This document shows, piece by piece, positions 18,237 through 26,585 of a DNA stretch of 64,000 bases. The notes beneath the pieces are model-generated. The model had not been told where the DNA came from. It saw nothing but the letters and a program-made list of their open reading frames with translations, and did not search any database. A program made the position numbers and the translations under genes. The first letter of the stretch is position 1. Each line of letters opens with the position of its first letter. Location: positions 166,285-230,284 of the forward strand of contig JBFMDH010000006.1 of assembly GCA_040754075.1 (NCBI GenBank), in the 5' to 3' direction. The stretch comes from Acidobacteriota bacterium. Lineage in GTDB: Bacteria > Acidobacteriota > Blastocatellia > UBA7656.

Positions 18237-19163
18237 ATGACTCGACGCTCCCTTTTAATTCTATTTATATTCGCCCTGGTTTTTGTCGGGTGTCGCAAAA
18301 AGACCGACCATACACCGGTCATTGCCAGTGTGAATGGCAGCGAGGTGCAGCTTGGCGAATTCAATCGCTTCATCGCTTCCAGGCTCGGTGACCTCTCAAA
18401 TGATGAAATGTCGGAAGCCTTGCGCTCGCAACTGCTCGATGAACTCATCACCCGGCGCGTGATCATCGAAGCCGCAGAAAATGCCAAACTCGAAATCAGC
18501 GACAGTGAAATCGTGCAGACGATGCAGGACGACCCGCAGAAAAAATCTGCGACCCTTGATGATGAGAGTCGTCAAGGATTGGCAAACGATTTGTTGATTG
18601 AAAAATATTACAAGCAGAAAATCCTCAAAGATGTGCGTGTCACGCCCGAAGAAATCGAAGCGTACATCGAAAAGAACAAAGACCGTTTGACCGATAAACC
18701 GGGCTTTTATGTGCGTGAGATTCGCGTGCAAACCCGCGAAGAAGCCGAACGCATTCGCAGTGAAGCCATCGCAGGCAAAACCGATTTCGCCGACTTGGTG
18801 CGCCAGTATTCACAAGGCGCGCGCGCCGAACAGGGCGGACTCACGCATTACGATGAAGGGCAGATGCCCGCCGTATTGGAGAGCGCCATTCGCCCGCTTC
18901 GCCCCGGCGACATTTCGGCAGTCGTGCAATCCAATTATGGTTTTCACATTTTCAAACTCGAACAACGCACCCAGGTCTATGCGCCTGAAACCCGGCGGTC
19001 GGTGTTGGATAAACGCCGCGAGATGCTCGGCGAAGAATTGATTTCGCGCCGCAATCAGGAAGCCGTCGACGTAGCCGTCGATAAATTGATGACAGCGGCA
19101 AAGGTCAAAATCAACAACGCCGCATTGGGCTTCACTTATTCAGGCAGGTTCAGGCAGAATTAG
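18237..19163 (+). CDS. PpiC-type peptidyl-prolyl isomerase lipoprotein
   Basis: Envelope foldase/chaperone of 308 residues. The N-terminus MTRRSLLILFIFALVFVGC is a lipoprotein signal with the lipobox Cys at 19, so it is expected to be membrane-anchored outside the cytoplasm. A SurA-type N-terminal helical domain (VNGSEVQLGEFNRFI) is followed by a parvulin domain (FYVREIRVQTREEAERI, FADLVRQYSQ, GGLTHYDEGQMP, GFHIFKLEQ). I choose ATG 18237 rather than the TTG at 18210, which would add nine residues before the signal peptide and overlap mfd. It is followed by a second foldase, so the two probably cooperate in outer-membrane protein folding. Confidence 0.9.
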   Translation: MTRRSLLILFIFALVFVGCRKKTDHTPVIASVNGSEVQLGEFNRFIASRLGDLSNDEMSEALRSQLLDELITRRVIIEAAENAKLEISDSEIVQTMQDDPQKKSATLDDESRQGLANDLLIEKYYKQKILKDVRVTPEEIEAYIEKNKDRLTDKPGFYVREIRVQTREEAERIRSEAIAGKTDFADLVRQYSQGARAEQGGLTHYDEGQMPAVLESAIRPLRPGDISAVVQSNYGFHIFKLEQRTQVYAPETRRSVLDKRREMLGEELISRRNQEAVDVAVDKLMTAAKVKINNAALGFTYSGRFRQN

Positions 19164-19193
19164 TCTTTAACAGCCAGCCCGAAGCAGTTAATT

Positions 19194-19306
19194 GCGGATT
19201 GCGAAATGCGGATTGCGGATTGAATGCAGAAGTTGCTTTTTAATCGGCATTCTTGAAATGAAGTAATCAGATAATGATAATTCGCATTTCGCAATCCACA
19301 ATCCGC
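19194..19306. repeat. Heptad inverted-array element (GCGGATT type)
   Basis: Left arm: GCGGATT, GCGAAAT, GCGGATT, GCGGATT (19194-19221). Right arm (19279-19306) in reverse complement: GCGGATT, GTGGATT, GCGAAAT, GCGAATT. The two arms match in register, including the unusual GCGAAAT unit, so this is the clearest case of the family. It lies between the PpiC gene and the SurA-like gene. Confidence 0.88.
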
Positions 19307-19331
19307 AATTTACAGAGAGGTTTTAAGGTTT

Positions 19332-20372
19332 ATGAAGTTTATTATTGGAAGCTTACTATTTTTAAGCTTGTTTATGCTCCCGACCCGCGTCAGCGCACAG
19401 GAACCGGAACTGGTTACCGAAATCGTCGCGCGCGTCAACAACGATATTATCACCCGCGCCGATTATTTAGCCGCCGTGGAAGAATTCAGAATTCAACTGA
19501 CCAAAGAATTGCGCGACCGGGGTAAGAGCGATGCCGAAATCGAGGCTGAATTTCAAAAGCTCAAACCGACGATTCTCGACATTTTGATTGATGACATCCT
19601 GGTTGAACAGAAAGCCAAAGAACTCGGCGCCAATGTTGAAAACGAACTCAACCAGCAATGGACGGAGATTGCCAAAAATAACAAATTTCCCAGCGTACTT
19701 GATTTTGAAAACGCCTTAAAACAACAGGGCAATGACCCGGAGGCAATTCGCGCTTCGCTTCGTAAACGTCTGCTTCAACAATTTGTGATGAATCAGGAAA
19801 TTTTTGGGCAGATTTATCGCGACCTGACCGAAAAACAGAAACGCGAATATTACGACAAGCACAAAGAGGAATTCACCACACCGATTGAAGTAACGATTTC
19901 GGAAATCTTTTTACCGCTCGAAAATCAAACCGCTTCGGAAGTCGAACAACGCGCCCGGCGCATCGTTGCAGAGCTTCGCGCCGGCAAGAATTTCGTTGAA
20001 GCCGTGCAAGCCTATTCCGGCGCGACGCGACCGACTCGCGCATTGAATGGCAAACTCGGCACTTTCAAGTTGACGAAAGACAGCGGTCTTCGCCCCGACC
20101 TGGAAGCGGCAATTAAAGACCTGAAAACCGGCGAAATCACCGAACCGCTCCGGCAACAGGATGGTTTTCAAATCATTCGCGTCGATGAACGCAAAGAGGC
20201 GACGACGATTCCTTACAGTGACCCGCAAGTGCAACGTTATGTCGCACAGGCAGCGACCATGGAACGCGCTGACGATGCCCGTAAAAAATATTTGAAGAAG
20301 TTGCGCGATGAAGCTTTTATCGAAATCAATAAAAGTTATGTCGTCGCTGTAGAGAAGAAAGCGACGAACTGA
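19332..20372 (+). CDS. SurA-like periplasmic chaperone/peptidyl-prolyl isomerase
   Basis: 346 residues with signal peptide 1-22 (cleavage near VSAQ). The SurA N-terminal domain (IVARVNNDIITRADYLAAV, PTILDILIDDILVEQKAKELG) precedes one parvulin domain (VTISEIFLPLE, AGKNFVEAVQAYSGA, LGTFKLTKDSGLRPDLE, GFQIIRVDERKE) and a short C-terminal helix. E. coli SurA has two parvulin domains; this one has one. It follows the PpiC lipoprotein on the same strand, separated by the heptad element. Confidence 0.9.
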   Translation: MKFIIGSLLFLSLFMLPTRVSAQEPELVTEIVARVNNDIITRADYLAAVEEFRIQLTKELRDRGKSDAEIEAEFQKLKPTILDILIDDILVEQKAKELGANVENELNQQWTEIAKNNKFPSVLDFENALKQQGNDPEAIRASLRKRLLQQFVMNQEIFGQIYRDLTEKQKREYYDKHKEEFTTPIEVTISEIFLPLENQTASEVEQRARRIVAELRAGKNFVEAVQAYSGATRPTRALNGKLGTFKLTKDSGLRPDLEAAIKDLKTGEITEPLRQQDGFQIIRVDERKEATTIPYSDPQVQRYVAQAATMERADDARKKYLKKLRDEAFIEINKSYVVAVEKKATN

Positions 20373-20375
20373 TGC

Positions 20376-20425
20376 AGAGGGGAGAAGGGGAAAGATTGCA
20401 TATTCTTCCCTTCTTCCTCTCTCCC
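20376..20425. repeat. Purine/pyrimidine inverted element after the SurA-like gene
   Basis: Left arm AGAGGGG, AGAAGGG, GAAAG; right arm in reverse complement GGGAGAG, AGGAAGA, AGGGAAG. The arms are all purine and all pyrimidine with a 7-base rhythm, so they can pair. There is no T tract, so it is not a standard terminator. It probably belongs to the heptad family. Confidence 0.5.
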
Positions 20426-20636
20426 ATTTGCGCGGTCTCCCTTTCTCAATTGCCTGCTTTCATTGTCTTGCCGTTTTATGCGCGACTGTTCTGGCCGATA
20501 ATTCGCTTCAATCCTTCTTTATCCAACTTTTTCGATAAACCGATGCTCAAGGATTTTCGCGCCGCGCGTATGGAGTAATAGCTTTCACTTTGGGATTACA
20601 TTACAATTTGGGCATTAAAACGTCAGGAGTATAGTG

Positions 20637-20879
20637 ATGAATGTTGAACAAACCTTGTTAGAAAAGTTCCGAATTCTACCAACGGAAAAGCAATTAGAGG
20701 CTTTGGATTTCGTTGAGTTTCTTGAACAGAAAACCAGACAGAAACAACCGCGCCGCAGTTCGCTAGGGATATGTGCAAACTTGCCAATCAACATCACCGC
20801 CGAAGAGATTGACGAAGCGAGGCGTGAGATGTGGAAAAATTTTCCGCGAGAAGAATTTTACGAAGAGGATAGACAATGA
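20637..20879 (+). CDS. DUF2281-type antitoxin
   Basis: 80 residues. The N-terminal part (EQTLLEKFRILPTEKQLEALDFVEFLEQK) matches the DUF2281-type antitoxin pattern; the C-terminus (EEIDEARREMW) is the toxin-binding tail seen in such proteins. ATG 20637 has AGGAG seven bases upstream. Its stop overlaps the ATG of the downstream PIN gene by four bases, the typical toxin-antitoxin coupling. The antitoxin frame is intact while the toxin is broken. Confidence 0.8.
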   Translation: MNVEQTLLEKFRILPTEKQLEALDFVEFLEQKTRQKQPRRSSLGICANLPINITAEEIDEARREMWKNFPREEFYEEDRQ

Positions 20880-21280
20880 GCGCGGTAGTTGCCGATACTC
20901 ACGCGCTCATCTGATATGTGTTAAATGCGCCTGATCTATCGGTTGATGCGCGCCATGCGATGCAAGCCGCAGCAATTGCGGGGGACTCGGTTTATGTGCC
21001 CGCCATTTCACTTGCAGAAATTCTCTACCTGATTGAAAAAGGGCGATTCCTGCAAAACTTATTAACCCAAATATTAAAATCCGTCGCTGACCCGCTTGCT
21101 GAACTAAAGGTGATTCCTTTTGATGAACATATCGCACAGGCAATGCAGCAAATTCCCCGCCCGGTGGTTCCTGAAATGCCCGATAGAATAATTGCCGCGA
21201 CAGCGCTCTTTCTTGATTTGCCATTAGTGACCCGCGACCATAAGATTCAATCGGTCAAGTTAATTAAAACCATTTGGTAG
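20876..21280 (+). pseudogene. VapC-like PIN toxin with in-frame TGA
   Basis: Read from ATG 20876, the frame begins MSAVVADTHALI, which is the PIN-domain start with the first catalytic Asp (residue 7). Codon 13 (20912-20914) is TGA where relatives have Trp (DTHALIWYL); one G-to-A change explains it. The frame then continues intact for 121 codons: VYVPAISLAEILYL, EMPDRIIAATALFLDLPLVTRD with the remaining acidic residues. A GTG at 20918 could restart translation but would lose the first catalytic Asp. The toxin is therefore probably inactive. Confidence 0.85.
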
Positions 21281-21314
21281 GCTTTATCACATTTCTACAA
21301 GGAGATTATTTCCA

Positions 21315-22322
21315 ATGACTGCACGAATGAATCATCAATGGTTACTGGTTTCGCGTCCCGTAGGAAATTTCAAAGAATCGGATTTCAAATGGCATGAAGA
21401 ACCTGTGCCTGAACTCGAAGACGGGCAATTTTTAATTCGCAACATTTATTTATCGCTTGACCCGACTAACCGCATCTGGGCAACTGAGCGGGATAGTTAC
21501 CTGCCGCCGGTGGCGCTTGGCAGTGTCATGCGCGGCGGCACCATCGGCGCAGTTGAAGATTCAAAAAATTCCAATTTTCCGGTCGGCACATATGTTCAGG
21601 GGTTGCTCGGCTGGCAGGAGTACGCCGTCAGCGACGGGCAAGGAGTGAATCTGTTGCCGGTCAACCCGGCGATTCCGCTCACGGCTTATATGGGACTTTT
21701 CGGGCACATCGGCATGACTGCGTATTTCGGATTACTCGATGTCGGTCAACCTAAGCCCGGCGAAACCCTTGTGGTATCGGGCGCGGCGGGCGCGACGGGG
21801 TCGCTGGTCGGACAAATCGGTAAAATCGTCGGTTGTCGCGTCGTCGGCATTGCCGGAAGCGATGACAAATGCCGTTGGCTTACCGATGAACTGGGCTTTG
21901 ATGCGGCAATCAATTACAAAACCGAAGACGTGGAGGCGAGTTTGAAGAAACATTGCCCGAACGGCATTGATGTCTATTTTGAAAATGTCGGCGGCAAAAT
22001 TCTCGATGCGGTGCTCGGTTTGATTAATAACTACGCGCGCATTTCGTTGTGCGGGCTGATTTCAACTTATAACGCGACCGAACCGGTTCCGGGTCCCTAT
22101 AATTTCGCGAATATTTTGACGCGCCGCGCCCGCGTGCAAGGTTTTATTGTGCTGGATTATGCGCCGCGCGCTCAGGAATGTTTTGCCGACCTCGGCAAAT
22201 GGTTGATGGAAGGCAAACTCAAATACCGCGTTGATGAAGTCGAAGGTTTAGAGAACGCGCCCACCGCTATCAACAAACTCTTCACCGGAGCCAACACCGG
22301 AAAGCTGGTGGTGAAGATTTAA
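21315..22322 (+). CDS. Zinc-independent medium-chain NADP-dependent oxidoreductase
   Basis: 335 residues of the leukotriene B4 dehydrogenase / CurA branch of the MDR family, which reduces activated C=C bonds of enones with NADPH. The N-terminal GroES-like domain shows YLSLDPTNRIW in place of zinc-site cysteines. The Rossmann domain has SGAAGATGSLVGQIGK (about 154-169), followed by GIDVYFENVGGKILDAVL. The C-terminus FTGANTGKLVVKI is typical. An AAGGAGA lies upstream of the ATG. Substrate cannot be read from sequence. The two small downstream genes follow within a few bases. Confidence 0.9.
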   Translation: MTARMNHQWLLVSRPVGNFKESDFKWHEEPVPELEDGQFLIRNIYLSLDPTNRIWATERDSYLPPVALGSVMRGGTIGAVEDSKNSNFPVGTYVQGLLGWQEYAVSDGQGVNLLPVNPAIPLTAYMGLFGHIGMTAYFGLLDVGQPKPGETLVVSGAAGATGSLVGQIGKIVGCRVVGIAGSDDKCRWLTDELGFDAAINYKTEDVEASLKKHCPNGIDVYFENVGGKILDAVLGLINNYARISLCGLISTYNATEPVPGPYNFANILTRRARVQGFIVLDYAPRAQECFADLGKWLMEGKLKYRVDEVEGLENAPTAINKLFTGANTGKLVVKI

Positions 22323-22328
22323 AAGGTG

Positions 22329-22622
22329 ATGCAAAAATTTCGTGTTTTAATCAATGGCGAAAATTTCTTAATAGAAGTTGAAGACAAACTTCAAAAGATG
22401 GGCTTTTTTGTCACGCGCATAATCGAAGCTGCATCTATGGAAGAGGCTGAAATTCTTGCCATTGATTTGCTCAAACAGGATGCGCGGTTGAAAGCAATCG
22501 TTCGTAACCAATCTGATGATCCGCCTATGCTCTACATTGAAGAGAAAGAAGAAATTCAAAGCGGGGATTTAAACAACATCAACAACACCGGTTTCAGTTG
22601 GTATTCTTGCGACAAAAAGTAG
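22329..22622 (+). CDS. Small protein of unknown function
   Basis: 97 residues, no recognised domain. It reads like a compact alpha-beta protein: FRVLINGENFLIEVEDKL, a strand-helix (FFVTRIIEAASMEEAEILAIDLL), then DPPMLYIEEKEEI. There is no signal peptide or membrane segment, so cytoplasmic. ATG 22329 is preferred over GTG 22326; AAAAGG precedes it. It lies seven bases after the oxidoreductase and one base before the S4 gene. Confidence 0.65.
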   Translation: MQKFRVLINGENFLIEVEDKLQKMGFFVTRIIEAASMEEAEILAIDLLKQDARLKAIVRNQSDDPPMLYIEEKEEIQSGDLNNINNTGFSWYSCDKK

Positions 22623-22623
22623 T

Positions 22624-22902
22624 ATGCGTCTTGATTTATTTTTAAAACAGAGTCGGTTGGTTTTGCGGCGCACCGTCGCGCAACAGCTTTGTGAAGCGGG
22701 CGCGGTTACGGTCAATGATGCGCCCGCTAAAAGTTCGCGTGAAGTGCGCGTTGGCGATAAATTATCGGTGAAATATCACGGCAAAATTACCACCATTCGT
22801 GTCTTACAACTCCCCACCAAACAAATGCCCAAATCACAAACGGCGTCGCTTTTTGAAATTCTTGGCATCGAAACTTACGAGGAAGACCTCTTTGGTGAGT
22901 GA
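22624..22902 (+). CDS. S4-domain RNA-binding protein (Hsp15/RqcP-like)
   Basis: 92 residues: a single S4 domain (RLDLFLKQSRLVLRRTVAQQLCEAGAVTVND, RVGDKLSVKYHGK) and a short tail. Small S4 proteins of this kind bind 23S rRNA or tRNA on the 50S subunit and help recycle stalled ribosomes (Hsp15 in E. coli, RqcP in Firmicutes). Which one this matches cannot be settled here. A terminator-like hairpin follows at 22990-23011. Confidence 0.85.
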   Translation: MRLDLFLKQSRLVLRRTVAQQLCEAGAVTVNDAPAKSSREVRVGDKLSVKYHGKITTIRVLQLPTKQMPKSQTASLFEILGIETYEEDLFGE

Positions 22903-23246
22903 GCAAAATCAAACTCGAAACCCGCGTTTGGCATGCCCCACTCAATGCTTAAAAGGGTAGCGCCATAAAGTAAGCCGCGCCTTTGGAGCGCGGTAACTCG
23001 TTACCGCTTTTGTGTTCGGAAAAGCTATTGAAAGTTGCGCGGCGTTGCGAGAGAGTTAGTATGAATTCAAAAGCTGCGACAAGTCGCAGCACTCCAAATG
23101 AGAAGCCTTCGTTTTAATGGCATTCGACATTTCCCATTTTCGCTTGAAAGCAAACGGCGTTGGATGATGCCGCGTGGCTGTGCTAGAGTTTCAAACTTTC
23201 ATAAACCAATTTCTTCCATGTAATCGATACGGAGCAGTAAATATTG
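22903..23246. other. Intergenic region before glgP with two hairpins
   Basis: 344 bases without an ORF. It contains the terminator at 22990-23011 and a perfect 8-bp palindromic hairpin GCTGCGAC-AA-GTCGCAGC (23073-23090). I see no strong promoter for glgP; a weak TTGGAT...CTAGAG pair lies near 23160-23190. Confidence 0.5.
22990..23011 (+). terminator. Rho-independent terminator after the S4 gene
   Basis: Stem GCGGTAA / TTACCGC with loop CTCG, followed by TTTT. A second short stem CCGCGC/GCGCGG (22975-22993) overlaps its left side. Confidence 0.6.
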
Positions 23247-25712
23247 ATGCTTAGTGAAAAAACTATCGCGATAGATAACTCGGTGGATGGATTTGAGAAT
23301 TCCCTGATTCGTCACGCCCGTTATTTAATCGGCAAAGAGTGGCAAGACCTTTCCGGCTATGAACGCTTTCAGGTGGTGGCAATGAGCGTGCGCGACCGTC
23401 TGGTTGACCGCATGATTGAAACCAAACAACGTTATAAACAATCCGACGCCAAACGCCTCTATTACCTCTCGATGGAATTTCTGATGGGGCGGCTCTTGGG
23501 CAATAACCTCATCAACCTCGGCGTGATGGAAGCCTGCCGCGAAGCCTTGATTCGTTATGGCGTTGACCTCGAAGAGGTGCGCGAAGAAGAACCCGACGCG
23601 GCGCTCGGCAACGGTGGTCTCGGCAGACTCGCCGCCTGTTTTCTGGATTCACTCGCCACGCTTAACATGCCCGGTTACGGGTACGGCATCAATTACGAAT
23701 ATGGCCTCTTCAAACAGGAAATCAAAAACGGCTATCAAAAAGAGGAGCCTGACCACTGGCTGGTGTACGGCACGCCCTGGGAAATTCGTCGCCCCGATGA
23801 ATCCTGTTTTATCCCTGTGTATGGGCGCATCGATGGTGCCCAAGGCAACGAATTTCAATACGAACCCAACTGGGTCGATACCAAACTCATCATCGGAGTG
23901 CCGCACGATATGCCGATCATCGGTTATGGTGGAAGCACGGTGAATTTTCTGCGGCTCTATTCGGGGCGTTCGTCGCAGGAATTCGATATGGAAATTTTCA
24001 ACGGCGGCGATTACCTGAAAGCTGTCGAACAGAAAATCACTTCGGAAACCATCTCGAAAGTTCTCTACCCGTCGGATTCGGTGCGGTCGGGTCGCGAACT
24101 GCGCCTGTTGCAGGAATATTTTCTCGTCGCCTGTGCCATCAGTGACATCGTGCGCCGTTATGAAAAAGACCACGACAGTTTCGAGCCGTTCGCTTCCAAA
24201 ATCGCCATTCAGTTGAACGACACTCACCCGGCGCTGGCGATTGCCGAACTGATGCGCGTGCTCATTGACGAAAAGCATTTGCAATGGGACGACGCCTGGG
24301 AAATCACCGTCGGAACCTGCGGCTATACCAATCACACCTTGATGGCTGAAGCCCTGGAAAAATGGCCCGTGTCATTGATTGAAAATGTGATTCCCCGCCA
24401 TATGCACATCATTCGCGAAATCAATCGCCGCCTGTTGCAAAAAGTCGTAAGCGTTTTCCCGAACGATTATGAACGCTTGCAGCGTATGACCATCATCACC
24501 GACGATGGCGAAGCGCAGGTGCGCATGGCGCATCTGTCGATTGTCGGCAGCCACTCGGTAAACGGGGTTTCCGAATTGCATTCCAATCTTGTAAAAACCT
24601 CGCTGGTGCCGGATTTTTACGAACTCACGCCGGAAAAATTCAACAACAAAACCAATGGCGTCACCCAACGCCGCTGGTTGAAACTGGCAAACCCACTGCT
24701 TGCCAATTTAATTTCCAGAACCATCGGCGACCGCTGGATTACCGAACTCGATGAACTGCGCGAACTCGAACAATATGCCGAAACCGAACAATTCCAGCAG
24801 GAATTTCGCGCCATCAAACGCGCCAATAAAGTGCAGCTTGCCAAGGTCATCAAAGCGACCAATCAAGTGGTGGTCGATCCCGATTCGATTTTCGACGTGC
24901 AGGTCAAACGCATACACGAATACAAACGCCAGTTGCTCAACTGCATGCACATCATTCACGAATATTTCGGCATCGTTGAAGAGAATCGTTACCCGGCAGT
25001 TCCCCGCACTTACATTTTTGCGGGCAAAGCTGCTCCCGGTTACTGGGCGGCAAAACAGATTATTAAATTGATTAACAATGTCGCGCACACGATTAACAAT
25101 GACCCGCGCGCCAATGAATTTATGAAGGTCGTGTTTATGCCCGATTATCGCGTGTCGCTTGCCGAAAAAATCATCCCGGCGGCAGACCTGAGCGAACAGA
25201 TTTCAACCGCGGGAATGGAAGCCTCGGGAACCGGCAACATGAAATTTGCGATGAACGGGGCGCTGACGATGGGCACGCTTGACGGCGCAAACATTGAAAT
25301 CCGCGAAGAGGTTGGCGAAGAAAATATTTTTATCTTTGGTCTGACGGCGCAAGAGATTCAAGCCATGCGCCAGACCAATTCTTATAATCCCTGGGATTAT
25401 TATTATCGCGACGAGCGATTGAAACGGGTGATGGATGCGCTCAACTCGAATCGTTTTTGCCCCGATGAACAGGGGCTGTTCACCTGGATGTTTTACGCGA
25501 TTTTAAGTTACGGCGACAATTATTTTCTGCTTGCCGATTTGCCTTCGTATATTGAAACTCAGGAACGCGCCAGCGCCGAATTTTTAGACAGCGAAACCTG
25601 GACGCGCAAAGCGATATTGAATGTGGCGCGCACCGGCAAATTTTCAAGCGACCGCACGATTCTGGAATACGCCAGAGAAATCTGGAACCTCAAACGTTAC
25701 ATGACAAATTAA
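23247..25712 (+). CDS. glgP: Glycogen/starch phosphorylase
   Basis: PLP-dependent phosphorolysis of alpha-1,4-glucans to glucose 1-phosphate. 821 residues, the family length. Early motifs are YYLSMEFLMGR and LGNGGLGRLAACF; mid-protein QLNDTHPALAIAELMR and VTQRRWL; RIHEYKRQLLN; and the PLP-lysine segment ASGTGNMKFAMNGALT near residue 655. ATG 23247 and TTG 23244 are both possible starts with GGAG upstream. It is the only glycogen gene in the window and ends in a clear terminator, so it is monocistronic here. Confidence 0.96.
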   Translation: MLSEKTIAIDNSVDGFENSLIRHARYLIGKEWQDLSGYERFQVVAMSVRDRLVDRMIETKQRYKQSDAKRLYYLSMEFLMGRLLGNNLINLGVMEACREALIRYGVDLEEVREEEPDAALGNGGLGRLAACFLDSLATLNMPGYGYGINYEYGLFKQEIKNGYQKEEPDHWLVYGTPWEIRRPDESCFIPVYGRIDGAQGNEFQYEPNWVDTKLIIGVPHDMPIIGYGGSTVNFLRLYSGRSSQEFDMEIFNGGDYLKAVEQKITSETISKVLYPSDSVRSGRELRLLQEYFLVACAISDIVRRYEKDHDSFEPFASKIAIQLNDTHPALAIAELMRVLIDEKHLQWDDAWEITVGTCGYTNHTLMAEALEKWPVSLIENVIPRHMHIIREINRRLLQKVVSVFPNDYERLQRMTIITDDGEAQVRMAHLSIVGSHSVNGVSELHSNLVKTSLVPDFYELTPEKFNNKTNGVTQRRWLKLANPLLANLISRTIGDRWITELDELRELEQYAETEQFQQEFRAIKRANKVQLAKVIKATNQVVVDPDSIFDVQVKRIHEYKRQLLNCMHIIHEYFGIVEENRYPAVPRTYIFAGKAAPGYWAAKQIIKLINNVAHTINNDPRANEFMKVVFMPDYRVSLAEKIIPAADLSEQISTAGMEASGTGNMKFAMNGALTMGTLDGANIEIREEVGEENIFIFGLTAQEIQAMRQTNSYNPWDYYYRDERLKRVMDALNSNRFCPDEQGLFTWMFYAILSYGDNYFLLADLPSYIETQERASAEFLDSETWTRKAILNVARTGKFSSDRTILEYAREIWNLKRYMTN

Positions 25713-25737
25713 TTTCAAGTTTGTCCTATCAACCGAT

Positions 25738-25777
25738 TTGGGCTTCTCACTGGAATTGGCGAGAAGCCAATTTTTTT
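25738..25777 (+). terminator. Rho-independent terminator after glgP
   Basis: Stem TTGGGCTTCTC / GAGAAGCCAA with one bulged G, 12-base loop, then seven T residues (25771-25777). Confidence 0.85.
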
Positions 25778-25906
25778 GGACGTCATTCAGACTCTCGGTT
25801 CAATAAACCAACCACTCTGGCATTGACAATGCCTTAGCCTCTGCTCTTTCATTCACTGTAAAAGTTTCCGTGGCGATGTATGGCGTTTCGATAGCGAGGG
25901 GCGGTG

Positions 25907-26539
25907 ATGGAATCAACAACCCCAAAGGCAGAGTCGAAAAAAAACTGGTCGCTCTCGCACCATTCCTTTGGCAAATTACTTGACTGGTTTGATGAAGGCG
26001 AGGATTCGGGCGGCAAAACTTATCTGGAAATGCGACATAAACTGGTCGCCTATTTTGACCGCAAAAATTGTCTTGCACCCGATGAACTCGCGGATGAAAC
26101 CTTGAATCGTGTAGCCCGCCGGCTTGAAGAAGAGGGCGCAATCACCGACGCGACGCCCGCTCATTATTGTTACATCGTTGCAAAATTCGTTTTTCTCGAA
26201 TATCTAAGAAGCGCGCAACATCAGCAGGCGAATCTGGATGAAACGAATTTCAATGAACGCCAGACCCTCAATCCGCACACGGAAAATGAATGGCGCGAAA
26301 GGCGTGAGGAAAATGAACGACGGCTTGAGTGTCTGGAAAGTTGTTTGCAAAAGTTAAATGCCGATGAGCGCCAATGGATTACCGAATATTATCAGGGTGA
26401 GCGCCGCGCCAAAATTGACAACCGGCGAACCCTTGCCGAAAAACTCGGCATCAGCGTCAATGCTTTGAGTATACGCGCCTGTCGCCTGCGCAACCGTCTG
26501 GAAACCTGTGTTAAAAAATGTTTGAGTAAATTTCAATGA
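25907..26539 (+). CDS. ECF-like RNA polymerase sigma factor
   Basis: 210 residues. The N-terminal half has a region-2-like helix set (YLEMRHKLVAYFDRKN, ADELADETLNRVARRL, AHYCYIVAKFVFLEYLR). The C-terminal half is a region-4 helix-turn-helix (LNADERQWITEYYQGE, RRTLAEKLGISVNALSIRACRLRNRLE). The region-2 match is weak, as in the atypical ECF groups found beside CHAT genes in acidobacteria and cyanobacteria. GAGGGG precedes the ATG. It is followed 46 bases later by an anti-sigma-like membrane protein and then by the CHAT protein, so it probably drives this cassette in response to an envelope signal. Confidence 0.82.
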   Translation: MESTTPKAESKKNWSLSHHSFGKLLDWFDEGEDSGGKTYLEMRHKLVAYFDRKNCLAPDELADETLNRVARRLEEEGAITDATPAHYCYIVAKFVFLEYLRSAQHQQANLDETNFNERQTLNPHTENEWRERREENERRLECLESCLQKLNADERQWITEYYQGERRAKIDNRRTLAEKLGISVNALSIRACRLRNRLETCVKKCLSKFQ

Positions 26540-26585
26540 AATAGTTTTGCGGTTTTGTCTTATTAAAACAGGAGAATTCTTTTAA

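Noticed and set aside
20372-20578. 68-codon plus-strand frame after the SurA-like gene
   Set aside because: Its first part is the purine/pyrimidine hairpin, there is no ribosome site, and the sequence resembles no protein.
20876-21280. TGA in the PIN gene as selenocysteine
   Set aside because: Relatives have Trp, not Cys, at this position, and I see no hairpin after the TGA. Simple nonsense mutation fits better.
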